Part shown: in pieces, positions 51,251-61,668 of the stretch
Layout: every line of letters begins with the position of its first letter
Numbering within the stretch: position 1 is the stretch's first letter
Assembly (NCBI GenBank): GCA_035771165.1
Contig: JAWNZC010000261.1
Location: 1,615,501 to 1,679,500 of the forward strand
Reading direction: 5' to 3'
Source of the DNA: Paragorgia papillata
Taxonomy: Eukaryota > Cnidaria > Anthozoa > Scleralcyonacea > Coralliidae
Length of the DNA: 64,000 nucleotides
The notes under the pieces: model-generated
What the model was told of the DNA's origin: nothing
The model's database searches: none
Seen by the model: only the letters and a program-made list of their open reading frames with translations
Position numbers and translations under genes: made by a program

Positions 51251-51324
51251 TTATTTAGTCCCGCCATGCATGTAAAGAGCCCCTGAATGGGTTAAGCAAG
51301 GTAAATTTATCAAGGCAGCAATGT

Positions 51325-52320
51325 TCACTGTGTTCCAGTTGCTTCATCAATACTTTCGTTTCTGCATGCGGCAACATTTCTGATCGATAACCTAAAATCC
51401 CTTCGTAGGAATCCGTAGAGAAGCGGATTAAACACACACGTACTGCAAGCGAGGCATTCTGAAATGTTCATCAACACGCGAAAAGAGGACGAATTTTCGT
51501 AAATATGGTAGTGCAGCTCATAGCTGATCAACACGAAAAACGGAAACCAGCAGACGACGAACGTTCCCACAATCAAGGCCACGACTTTCAGAATCCTGAT
51601 GTCTTTCTTGTGCGTTGACTGGCCATTGAGCGCAAACGACGGCGTGGTCGTAGCTATCACACGGGCATGCGCTCTTGCTACAAGGAACAGCTTAGTGTAC
51701 GCTACGACGATAAACAGAGCCGGGATAGCGAAACACAGAGCTAGACGCACGTCGTTGAAGATTGTCTCCTTCGCGTGATCAACTACGAAAAACACGAGCA
51801 ACGCCTGGAAGATGGAAAATAGCCATATACTAGTCACCAGGACGATGGCACGGCATTTGTTCATGTGTTTATCATAGTTCAACGCGTTTCGTATATGGAT
51901 GTACCTGTCCAAGGTCACAGAACACAAGCTAAATATGGACGCAACGCCGATGAGCGGAAAGAGCATGTCAGAGATTACGTATTCAGATTTAGTTGAATTG
52001 AGCAACTCGCTTAACCGCAATGGCACTACAACGCTTGCCATTAGAAAATCAGCGATCGATAGCGAAATCATGAACGCGTTTGGGACAGTGCGGAGTCGAC
52101 GCCGTGAGAATATCGTTAATATCACCAAGCAATTTAAGACAATTCCAGTAAGCATAAGGATTGGATAATACACAATGATAGCTGTGTGTGTGGCTGGATT
52201 GGAACCGTTCGCATCGATCACTTTGCTAGTTGGATCACAAAAGCCTTCATTAAATACTTTATCAAATTCTTCATCCGTTAAGTCGATCACGTCTTTTTGG
52301 CAGATTCCCAAAATTTTCAT
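51325..52320 (-). CDS. Rhodopsin-like (class A) G protein-coupled receptor
   Basis: 331 residues in one exon, intact. Seven hydrophobic spans with class A signatures: Asn63 in TM1 ('GIVLNCLVI'), Asp91 in TM2 ('LSIADFLMA'), Asp-Arg-Tyr 138-140 after TM3, Pro200/Tyr208 in TM5, 'CWFP' 257-260 in TM6 and 'NPLLY' 298-302 in TM7. The extracellular N-terminus of ~45 residues has one Asn-Gly-Ser site. No cysteine is visible at the top of TM3 or in the second extracellular loop, so the usual disulfide seems absent, as in melanocortin and cannabinoid receptors. Ligand unknown. Intronless GPCRs are common in cnidarians. Confidence 0.92.
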   Translation of the reverse strand: MKILGICQKDVIDLTDEEFDKVFNEGFCDPTSKVIDANGSNPATHTAIIVYYPILMLTGIVLNCLVILTIFSRRRLRTVPNAFMISLSIADFLMASVVVPLRLSELLNSTKSEYVISDMLFPLIGVASIFSLCSVTLDRYIHIRNALNYDKHMNKCRAIVLVTSIWLFSIFQALLVFFVVDHAKETIFNDVRLALCFAIPALFIVVAYTKLFLVARAHARVIATTTPSFALNGQSTHKKDIRILKVVALIVGTFVVCWFPFFVLISYELHYHIYENSSSFRVLMNISECLACSTCVFNPLLYGFLRRDFRLSIRNVAACRNESIDEATGTQ

Positions 52321-52559
52321 GTTATTTTCTTATTTTTGCTGATGTAGTCCCGTTCTATAAGAATGTTTAACAAATATTTTAGTCTACTGAAAATTTTATA
52401 TCATATAAATATAGAACAGATCAAATTTGAATCTCAGGCTATGTGCACACGATGTCGTTTCAAGGCGTGTTCACACGAAAACGGATGAAAACGATGTCAA
52501 TTGGCGAAAGCGTTTTTATTACTGGAAACGATATCTGCATGTTGATAAAACTAAAACCT

Positions 52560-53062
52560 TAAAGTGCCTATCAAACGAAAATTAAGTTTGGCTTATTTGA
52601 AAGAACACTTCAAAGTATAAAGCAACATGTTTTTCAGTTTTTTGTTTCCTTCCTTCGTTCTTGAGATATTATAGTTTGTTTGATATGCAAATTAAACATT
52701 TTGAGGTCGTAGGTCCATAATAATGAGCTATCGGAGAAGGTTAGAAATATTTTCTATTATCAAACCAAATTATTTGAATAAAGCATGTGAATGTGTTTCT
52801 GCCACCGTCAACATGCACCAAACATGTAGATTTTCAAGTGATTATTATATTTGATAATAGCAAAGATATATAACTTTTTCATTTTCTTTATAACTTTTTA
52901 TGCACGTGTGACGTCAAAATGTCTAATATGCATATCAAACAAACTAAAATATCTCAAGAACGAAGCAAGGAAACGAAAAACTGCAAAAGATGTTATTCTA
53001 TCATTTTAAGTGTCCTTTCAATTAAGACAAAGTTAATTTTCGTTTTATATTGGCACTTTAAA
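52560..53062. mobile_element. MITE with ~150-bp inverted ends
   Basis: TAAAGTGCC...ATATCTCAAGAACGAA-type blocks at the left and right are inverted copies; about 500 bp, no protein. Confidence 0.85.
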
Positions 53063-53219
53063 TGACAATCTTTTTGCCCTTTGAGAGCTTGGTTCTTTAA
53101 CCCTTCTACTCCCACCATGTCAGGAGGTCTCCCCTTGACAAGTAAAATCGACTGGCGTTAGACAGAGTAAAAAATTGAAAGTGCCAAATGGCACCGATGG
53201 GAATGAAAGGGTTATCTGG

Positions 53220-53418
53220 CAGGGCCAGATTAAAGGGGGCGGGGGAGGGGAGGTCACTTGCCCCGGAGAGGAACATTTTTTGGGCGTTTGGGGGCGGAAA
53301 ATTTTAGAAGGCAATAATTTTCCCATGACAAACAGGGGGAGGTGATAGTTTCCAGGGGGTGATCATGGGCGCCTTCGATAATTTGCTCCGGGGCGGAAAA
53401 TTTGTTAATATGGCCCTG
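53220..53418. mobile_element. Small hAT-type MITE
   Basis: Ends CAGGGCCA.ATTAA and TTAATATGGCCCTG; 199 bp. Flanks TTATCTGG and TTAACTGG form an 8-base duplication with one mismatch. Confidence 0.78.
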
Positions 53419-53569
53419 TTAACTGGTATCTTTGGTTGTTAACACAGCATCGTTAGCAACAAATAAAATAAAGAGCCTGTCATGTGATTAATGGTTCAAA
53501 AACTATTTAAAATATGTTTAACTTCCCACGGATCAACGGAGGGTGTCGGCCATGCCGAACAAACATATA

Positions 53570-54001
53570 CAGGGGCGCAACTAGAAAATTTCGAGGGCAG
53601 GGGTTGAACGCAAAAAAAGGGCAAAGTCATTCAGTATTCTAAACGATTTGTAGAAGCCAAGCAGAGATTCTACGGGGGTTCGGGGGCATGCCCCCCCGGA
53701 AAATGTTTGAATTTTGGTTCTCTGAAACAGCATTTCCTGCATTTTGAGGACGCTTTTCTCGTATTTTCGGTTGCGGAAATTTTTATTTTGTTCTCGCATT
53801 ATTTAAAATTTATCATAATTATATTTAGCCTAGCTGCCGCCCGGGCCCACTACTAGAAGCCTCTGAGTCTCGCCAGATTTGCGGAGAATTGTATTGCGTA
53901 CTACAACAGACGATTAATTATCTGTTTATCTAAAAGGGCAGGGGTTAAAAAGGGCGGCTGTTGCAACCCCCCAACCCCCCCCCCCCCTAGTTGCGCGCCT
54001 G
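53570..54001. mobile_element. hAT-like MITE
   Basis: Ends CAGGGGCGCAACTAG and CTAGTTGCGCGCCTG, G/C-rich inside, no protein. No clean target duplication. Confidence 0.7.
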
Positions 54002-54304
54002 ATATAAATCACAAATAAGAGAGTGCAACAGTTTTAATTACTTCAATGGAATGAGCAGAAAGCATTTTATGGAAATGTGTGACAAGCTAAGACCCGATAT
54101 TACTAGGGAAATAAAACGATAAAATAAGCCATGAGATCCAATTTCTGTTGAGACAAAAATGGCGAAAATTTGTATATATAGTACAAATTAAAAAATGTTT
54201 TCCCATAAGTACCGTGTTTGCGTAACGCCAAAACGATGAATTTGAAAACGACAAATTTAAAAACGCTTGGAAACGTTACCGTGCGCACGTGTTCTCAGTA
54301 TACA

Positions 54305-54471
54305 CTTAGGGCGCTTTCCAATTTACAAGGTCAGACCGGTCAGTCCGGCCAGAATGAACTTGCTTTCGATTTGGACCAAATTTTCCTGTCTGACAGCCCC
54401 AAGCCTCGAACGTATCGTTTTCCATTTTACCGGACTAACCGGTCTACCGTGTAAATGGAAAGCCCCCTAAG
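54305..54471. mobile_element. MITE with GGGCGCTTTCCAATTTAC ends
   Basis: 167 bp; the right end GTAAATGGAAAGCCCCC complements the left, and internal CCGGT blocks are also inverted. Confidence 0.75.
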
Positions 54472-54679
54472 AGAAAGCGAAACGTCCGGAATTAGTTTGA
54501 ATACAGTGTTCCATAATTTTAGTTTCCATAATAATATTTAGATTAAAGTACAAAGCCTTGTAGGTTGATATTAAAATCCCTATTAATTTTCCATACGGTC
54601 CCGTAGCAAATTTTGATCGAGCTAAGTGCCTAATTCCAAGCGTAGCCGCCATTTTGGTTCTCCATTCCATGCTTTTCTG

Positions 54680-55605
54680 CTAATCTTTGCCCTTTGCTAC
54701 TCTTTGCTCTCCATTCATTGCTTCTTGCTAATCTTTGCTCTTTGCATGCTTTTTGGTTTTGCTCTTTGCTAATCTTTGCCTTTTGCTACACTTGGCTCTC
54801 CATTCTTTGCTTCTTGCTAATCTTTCCTCTTTGCTTTTTGTTTTTGCTCTTTGCTAATCTTTGCCCTTTGCTAATCTTTGCCCTTTGCTACTCTTTTCCC
54901 TCTCCATTCTTTGTTTTTTGCTAATTTCGCTCTTTGCTTTTTGCTCTTTGCTTACTCTTTGCTCCCACTCTTTGCTTTTTGCTAATCTTTGTACATTGCT
55001 TTTTCCTTTTGCTCTTTGCTAATCTTTGCCCTTTGCTCTTTGCTAGGCTCTTCATTCTGTTTTTGTTTTTTTCATACGGTCCCCTAACAAATCATGAATG
55101 AGCTAAATCCCTAATTCCAAGCAAAGCAGCAATTTTGGTTGTGCGATATGACACGCCAGCAATCTTCGACAAATTTTCATGACTAGTCTTTATAGGCTCG
55201 GTTCCAGCCGTTCCAGCGGATCGATTTAATGAACTTTGCTCTTCGCTAATCTTGGATCTTTGCTACTCTTCTCTTTCCGCTCTTTTTGCTTTTTGCTTTT
55301 GCTCCTTGCTAATCTTTGCTCTCTGCTAATCTTTGATACTTTTTGCTTTCCGCTGTTTTTTTTGCTAATCTTTGCGGCTACTCTTTGCTTTCCGCCCTTT
55401 GCTTTTTGCTAATCTTTGGTTTTTGTTTTTGCTCTTTGCTAATCTTTGCTCTACGTTCTTTGCCCTTTGATAATCTTTGCTACTCTTTGGCTATTCGCCC
55501 TTTGCTAATATTTGCTACTCTTTGCTCTTCGCTCTTTAATTCCCTTTGCTAATCTTTGCTACTCTTTGCTATTCGCCCTTTGCCTTTACTATTTGCTAAG
55601 TGAAA
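54680..55605. repeat. TTTGCT / CTAATCTTTGC array
   Basis: Over 900 bases of degenerate CTTTGCTAATCTTTGCCCTTTGCTACT-type units in two blocks split by ordinary sequence at about 55060-55230. Hydrophobic open frames here come from the repeat. Confidence 0.92.
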
Positions 55606-56573
55606 ATTGGGAAGTAGAAGATCGCGGGCGCTGTAAAACGTCACCGACTGCATGGAAACTCACGCATGACTCACGCATGACTCACGAATGACTCACGAAT
55701 GACTCACGCCTGTGACATGATTGGGCAAGATTGGGATAATTATAGTATACATGAGACTATATAAGCTCGGACATTACGATGTTAAACCTGGCTTGGAGGA
55801 ATATACAGAGTTTTTAACAGCCTAAAGTGTCTGAATTGGCAGAGATAACGTATAGACTTGAATTAATAGTATATCGTGAATATTATATTAGTTTAGAACC
55901 TAAATATTCAAACAGAGTAAGTCATCCTAGAATCAATGCTAACTAAACCTTCGTTTATAAGCGAGGAAATCATAGGAAGATAGAATGAAGAGTCTCACGA
56001 AAAGCCGTAAGAACGATTTTAAATATATAAAAAATGTCGAAATATAAACTAAAGGAAAAGCGATTTATTACTTTGAAAGCGTTGCTACGCTTTCTGTTAC
56101 TAAGTGTGATATTTGCATATTTATCCTAGGTGCACGTGCAGGAGACAGAAGAGAAACTCGTTAGGTGTCATTAAGAGGATTAAGCGCTTGGGCAAGTCTA
56201 GGCGAGAGGGGCAAGTTTGGACGACAAGAATAACAGGAGACATTGAGTTTAAAAATATTTATTTCACTTTACAAATATGTCATTTATTTAAAACATTTTT
56301 CTAGGACTGGGATGCCGACTCATCGCTATAGGATAAGGTCTGCTCCTGAAATCATATCTAGGTATTCTCACTTTATAAGCATTATGAGGTTCGTTCCTTG
56401 GGAACCAAGGTGTTCAGGTTGCTGGGGTTCAGCTTTTTGAGGCTTCTGTGGGGTCTCTGTCAAATTTTGTATAACTTTTAGTAGATGTGTTTGAAGATTA
56501 GTTCGAACTTGATTCTGCTGGTTCTGCAGCTGTTGTTGGAATGTCAGAAAACGATCGAGTTGACTAGAGTATA

Positions 56574-56735
56574 GAGCGTTTTCATCTGACGTCACGGCGG
56601 CCATATTGGTGTACCAAAACAATGAAATGGCGGCCATATTGGTGTACGGTATGGGAATTAGCTCTTTCTTATTCAAATATTTCGTATTGTTTCACCACCC
56701 CAATGGGGCCACCGATCACGTGAGTAAAAACGCTC
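56574..56735. mobile_element. 162-bp MITE with TATA target duplication
   Basis: Ends GAGCGTTTT and AAAACGCTC; TATA at 56570-56573 and 56736-56739. The right arm of the surrounding palindrome preserves the same site without the insertion (TATA once, near 57766-57769), which confirms the boundaries. Confidence 0.9.
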
Positions 56736-56737
56736 TA

Positions 56738-57546
56738 TAGGATGTTCTTTTCATCGGGTGTTAATTGTGGTGTTTGTACAATATCTCGCATTAGCTGTTC
56801 TGTATTGTACATAGCGTTGACGATTGGAGGTTGCTGATACGAGTTCTTTTGAATATATCTGCTTATGTTCTGCTGCAGGACGGAGCTATTTTCTTCGGGT
56901 AAAACATTTGTCTTGAGACGATGATCGTCATCCGTAGTCGGGTTCAGATCAAGCATTAAATAACCATGAGGGCGACTTGTGGCTTCCTCGTAGCTCTTCA
57001 TAAACTCTTGAACATGTCCTGCATTCACTTGTCGTGCCAAATTAGAAATTTGCTGCTTATCCCTCGGAGACTTAAAGAGTACGATATAGTGTGCGTTGAG
57101 GCTGATGTTTCTGGTTTCCTTTCCTTTCCTTTCACTGAGAGATTCTTATGATGGCTTCCCTTGGTAAATAAAGTTGCAATGCGCTTATCTCCTCCTGATT
57201 GATCCATAAGATCATCTAGGACAATAAGGTTTCGCCTCGAAACATCAAGAAAGTCTTCCGAGCCAATGTTCGTAGGTATTCCTTCATTCAGTTCGATGCC
57301 CGGTATAGTTTTGATAATCTCAAGATACATGGGTTGCCACTGACCATAACACCAAATGATACGTTCAGGAGGGGGGTTGATAGTTGTTCTTGCATTCTCC
57401 AGAAGAGTTTTTACCCATACGGTTTTACCACTCTGAGTACACCCTGCAACAATACACGTGAATGGATACTGCAGGACTGTGGATCCATTGACGAGAGGAA
57501 CTACCTGTCGTATTTGTTTTGTCCATGATCTATGAACCATCTTCAT
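56738..57546 (-). pseudogene. A32/FtsK-type packaging ATPase, broken
   Basis: Minus strand. 'CIVAGCTQSGKT' is Walker A (about residues 32-43) and 'NLIVLDDLM' is Walker B (about 106-114), followed by 'LFTKGSHHKNLS', a signature of a packaging-ATPase family I recall from virus-like elements in many animal genomes. After this the frame shifts and a short segment is missing (about 57105-57130). The conserved continuation resumes in another frame, then 'SRPHGYLMLDLNP' and a Gln/Pro-rich tail. The gene is therefore non-functional as it stands. The MITE at 56574 interrupts its tail. Confidence 0.75.
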
Positions 57547-57563
57547 GTGACGGAGTCTGAAGC

Positions 57564-58239
57564 CGACTACGGATGACGATCATCGTCTCAAAACAAATAT
57601 TTTACCTGAATAAAATAGCTCCGTCCTGCAGCAGAACATAAGCAGATATATTCAAAAGAAATCGCATCACCAACCTCCAATCGTCAACGCTATGTACAAT
57701 ACAGAACAGCTAATGCGAGATATTGTACAAACACCACAATTAACACCCGATGGAAAGAACATCCTATACTCTAGTCAACTCGATCGCTTTCTGACATTCC
57801 AACAACAGCTGCAGAACCAGCAGAATCAAGTTCAAACTAATCTTCAAACACAGCTACTAAAAGTTATACAAAATTTGACAGAGACTCCACAGAAGCCTCA
57901 AAAACCTGAACCCCAGCAACCTGAACACTTTCCGTTAGATTCTCCGTCTAAACCTAGCGTATAGCTAAACCATATTTTCTAACTCCTCCTCCAATTGTTC
58001 AATACCCAAAGCCGAAACCTTTGCAAAAATGGTTAACTGGAGATGAAAGTGATTCAGGAGAAAACGACTCGGATGAAGAAGTTTCGGAAGCCGACTCACA
58101 TGACTATGGTCGTCAAGAAAATGATAAATATCAAAATTCTTCTGATGAAGATTCACATGAAACAACAGTCAATAATAGTCAAGACGAAGACCCTCACATC
58201 TTAATGGTTCCCTGGAATGAACCTTATAATGCTTATTGA
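57564..58239 (+). pseudogene. Inverted partial copy of the ATPase gene 3' region
   Basis: Plus-strand counterpart of the minus-strand tail. It includes 'NTEQLMRDIVQTPQLTP', a Gln-rich 'LTFQQQLQNQQNQVQTN' stretch and a Pro-rich region. After a frame change it continues with a Ser/Asp/Glu-rich acidic ending (58021-58239), absent from the left arm. A stop interrupts the part before 57690. It lacks the ATPase core, so it is a duplicated fragment. Confidence 0.7.
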
Positions 58240-58938
58240 ATGTGAGAATACCTAGATATGACTTCAGGAGCAGACCTTATCCTCTAACGATGAGTTGGCA
58301 TCCCTGTCCTAGAAAAATGTTTTAAATAAATGACATATTTGTAAAGTGAAATAAATATTTTTTAAATCAGTGTCTCCTGTTATTCTTGTCGTCCAAACTT
58401 GCCCCTCTCGCCTAGACTTGCCCAAGCGCTTAATCCTCTTAATGACCCCTAATGAGTTTCTCTTTTGTCTCCTGCACGTGCACCTAGGATAAATATGCAA
58501 ATATCACACTTAGTAACAGAAAGCGTAGCAACGCTTTCAAAGTAATAAATCGCTTTTCCTTTAGTTTATATTTCGACGCTTAATTAAATTACGGCTTTTC
58601 GAAGTGAGACTCTTCATTCTATCTTCCTACGATTTCCTCGCTTATAAACGAAGGTTTAGTTAGCATTGATTCTAGGATGACTTACTCTGTTTGAATATTT
58701 AGGTTCTAAACTAATATAATATTCATGATATACTATTAATTCAAGTCTATACGTTATCTCTGCCAATTCAAAGACTTAGCTTTAGGCTGTTCAAAGCTCT
58801 GTATATTCCTCCCAGCCAGGAGTGAGTCATTCGTGAGTCATTCGTGAGTCATGCGTGAGTCATGCGTGAGTCATGCGTGAGTCATGCGTGAGTCACCGGT
58901 GAATATTAATGAGGCGGCAACCCTTTGTTTACCTATAT

Positions 58939-58958
58939 GGGGGGGGGGGGGGGGGGGG
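58939..58958. repeat. Run of 20 G
   Basis: Homopolymer just outside the inverted-repeat element. Confidence 0.95.
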
Positions 58959-58959
58959 T

Positions 58960-59747
58960 AATCTACTATCAACTTTCAAATTGACAAATATGTGACAAAC
59001 CGTTTTTGCCATTTACCTAGAAACACCAGTTTTTCAACCAACGCATTTGATAAAAAAGAAACTCCGTCTAAAGTTTTCCACATACACGAACAAAGCAAAC
59101 CTGAGACAATAATTTGTCCCAGAAAATTTGCTGTGTCGACGTTTAGTGACAAAATATTTACGCGTTCGGAAATGCTGCTTGGAAACCGGTTCATACATAA
59201 ATAAAAATGTCCAACTCAAGCCGCTTTAGTGTTGGAGACAAAAGAATGCTAACAGAGACAAGACAATTTGTTTAACTTTGATATTTTTTTTGCGTCATTT
59301 ACAAATTTATTAAAGATGCCCGGTTGCCTGTATTTATTTATGACAGGTGCAATCGGAAGATATGTGAATTTATATATTCAGATGTTCATATTCATGAATA
59401 AATTTTTGCTTTGTTGCTTTAAGGAACTTTGGTGAGAATATAAAGAAAGTTACAGACCATTGTAGCATTTACATTTTGAAAATACTGTCCAAATGCTAGA
59501 TACGGTTGAACGACGTTTTAAAGAAACATTTAATATCGCCGATAATCAAGGCTATATAAACTAATATTTACATAAATCGAAACAAAAATTCTCAACAAAG
59601 AACTCAAGCGACTCAACAACAGGCAGATATTTTCAAACAAATCGACGTTACTTCCTTTTAGTTGTAAACTTGAAAATGATTTTCAGCTTTTGGATATAGT
59701 TTACGTTGAAGACAAACCTAGGTGTTAAGGTAACGAATCAGTGCTGC

Positions 59748-59748
<1 letters not shown>
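58960..59748. other. No gene seen
   Basis: AT-rich host sequence. Opposing short frames around 58990-59210 lack recognisable features. Confidence 0.5.

Positions 59749-59824
<76 letters not shown>
59749..59824. repeat. (TA)n microsatellite
   Basis: About 75 bases of uninterrupted TA, abutting the palindrome. Confidence 0.98.
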
Positions 59825-59825
<1 letters not shown>

Positions 59826-59963
59826 TATAAGTGGGCTTACCTCAAATGTTGATGGTCGCTACTGTCAGTTTCACGCTGGGCGATCTTCAGATCTGAAGAT
59901 CGCCCAGCGTGAAACTGACAGTAGCGACCATCAACATTTGAGGTAAGCCCACTTATAGTATAT
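59820..59963. repeat. Perfect 144-bp palindrome without loop
   Basis: Symmetric about 59891/59892 (centre CAGATCTG), with every base paired for 72 positions on each side. Contains TCAGTTTCACGCTGGGCGAT and its complement. Confidence 0.97.
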
Positions 59964-60194
59964 TCGCTCTATCTTTACGGTATTGAGCTATAGAAATACT
60001 ATAATACTACGGCTATAGATAGAAATACTGACGGCTCGAAAAGAGATCTTCATCAGAGTAAAATTCGAAGGTTTCCAGTCGGAAAACGTCAGTATTACGT
60101 TAAAAACAATCTTGGCAGTTTACCACCATTTTGTTTTCCCAAGCGTGATGTATTTTGTCCCCCCTTTTCTATCACACACCCACAAACCCACACA

Positions 60195-60260
60195 CTCTCT
60201 CTCTCTCTCTCATTCTCTCTCTCACACACTCCCTCTTTCTCACTCCCTCTTTCTCAAATT
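60195..60260. repeat. (CT)n and CACACT microsatellite
   Basis: Short CTCTCT/ACACAC tract. The flanks from 59970 to 61480 show no supported gene. Confidence 0.9.
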
Positions 60261-61484
60261 GTAAATATATTTTATTACTGTGTATATTTATTCCCTAGTT
60301 TTGGCTCGCATGAAAAGCAATGTCTGTATAAATTGATGTGATTCCAAATTTTAATAAATTCTCTCTTTCTCTTTCCTTCCTTCCTTTTCTGCACTTCTTA
60401 CCAACCCTCGAAAAAAATGTAAGCTATATATGTGACTGCCGTGATTTAATTTTCTGGCTCGGCCTTTCACCGACTGCTAAACATTATATACTGGTCTAAA
60501 CTTACCGGCCACGCATCATAGCATTTCTTCATCCAAGTAATCACTTAAGTAAAATATACATTTTTATATCAGTAGGAAAAAACACATTCAAATTATATCT
60601 TATCACCTGAAAAATATCGCAAAAAATGTGTTTGGTTTTGTATCTGTACCTCTCTACTTGATAGCTCGCCTGGACTTCTAATCGATCCAGTAACCAGGAA
60701 TCCAAGATTATTCTTTACACCGACCTTGCGACTTTCACAACCAGTATATCTAGAATGCAGGAAGTATATGAAATCATCATCTTTCAGGGTTATCAGAAAT
60801 ATCATAAAATTAACCTAGCCCGCTTGACATTGAAATTTGAAATTTCAATTTCTATTAGTGTTCATGTCACCAAAATCGGCAGCAGTGTTTGACACATTGT
60901 AATATCAAATTACTATTTGAACTCTACTCTATTTACAATTCCCATCTGTCCCTTTTCAATATAATAATTGCCAAGTTGGAACGAACAATGCCCACGTGTA
61001 TTTTTCTATAATTTAGTTCTTCAATATTAGAAACACGTTTGTTGACATACTGTACTAATGAAATGCGCTGAAAAACACGAAATTAATTTGTCGGTGTCTC
61101 TGATAAGGAAATTAACGCTTATACGCTATTGACCACTTTCATAATGGCGACTAATTCGAACATCCTTCCAATAAGTTTTTCCGGCCTCGTATGTGTGCCT
61201 TGCATCCCAAAGAATCTAGGGGGGCTTCGGAGCATTGGCCCCCTGAGAAATTCTTGTGCGGGGGTTTAGTCCTCCCTGAGATTTTGAAAGTGACTCATCA
61301 TCATGAACTTACAATTCATTCTAGCTAAGCTAACCAAAGGCACCCTTGGAAAATCTACAAAACCCAGAGAACAAAATTTCAAAAATGTTTTGGGGAGACA
61401 TGCCGTCGGACCTCTCTAGAAATGCTGAACAAACTTTATCAACCCCCGAGACAATAACAATTATACTCGTCAGTGCTCCTGCCA

Positions 61485-61668
61485 ACCTCGTACCCAGGGT
61501 CTTACCTCCGCTCCCCCCTCGCTGCGGAAAGACCCTGGTACACGCTGGTCACGTGCTGCCCAAAATATGGGCAGTACAAAATAAATGTAGTGTGGGTAGG
61601 GTGGTACAAAAAACTTTCTCGATTTACCGACAGGAGTAGTGTTTATATAAAACGCAAAACATCTGGCC
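61485..61668. mobile_element. Truncated copy of the Mutator-type MITE
   Basis: Begins CAACCTCGTACCCAGGGTCTTA and continues with the same internal sequence as the complement of 25220-25474, then breaks off where the 28-bp satellite starts. Confidence 0.85.

Larger units (their letters stand above)
55658..58893. mobile_element. Giant inverted-repeat element carrying a virus-type packaging ATPase
   Basis: Left arm 55658-56944 and right arm 57564-58893 are diverged inverted copies around a ~620-base unique centre. The outer ends carry tandem ACTCACGCATG/ACTCACGAATG units in opposite orientation. Both arms contain the 3' part of the ATPase-linked coding sequence; the left arm has a MITE insertion and lacks an acidic segment kept in the right arm. 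It looks like a decayed virus-like mobile element with very long terminal repeats, or an inverted duplication of one. Confidence 0.75.

Noticed and set aside
54694..55552. Signal-peptide-like 'LLFALHSLLLANLC' proteins
   Set aside because: Translations of the TTTGCT/CTAATC repeat array.
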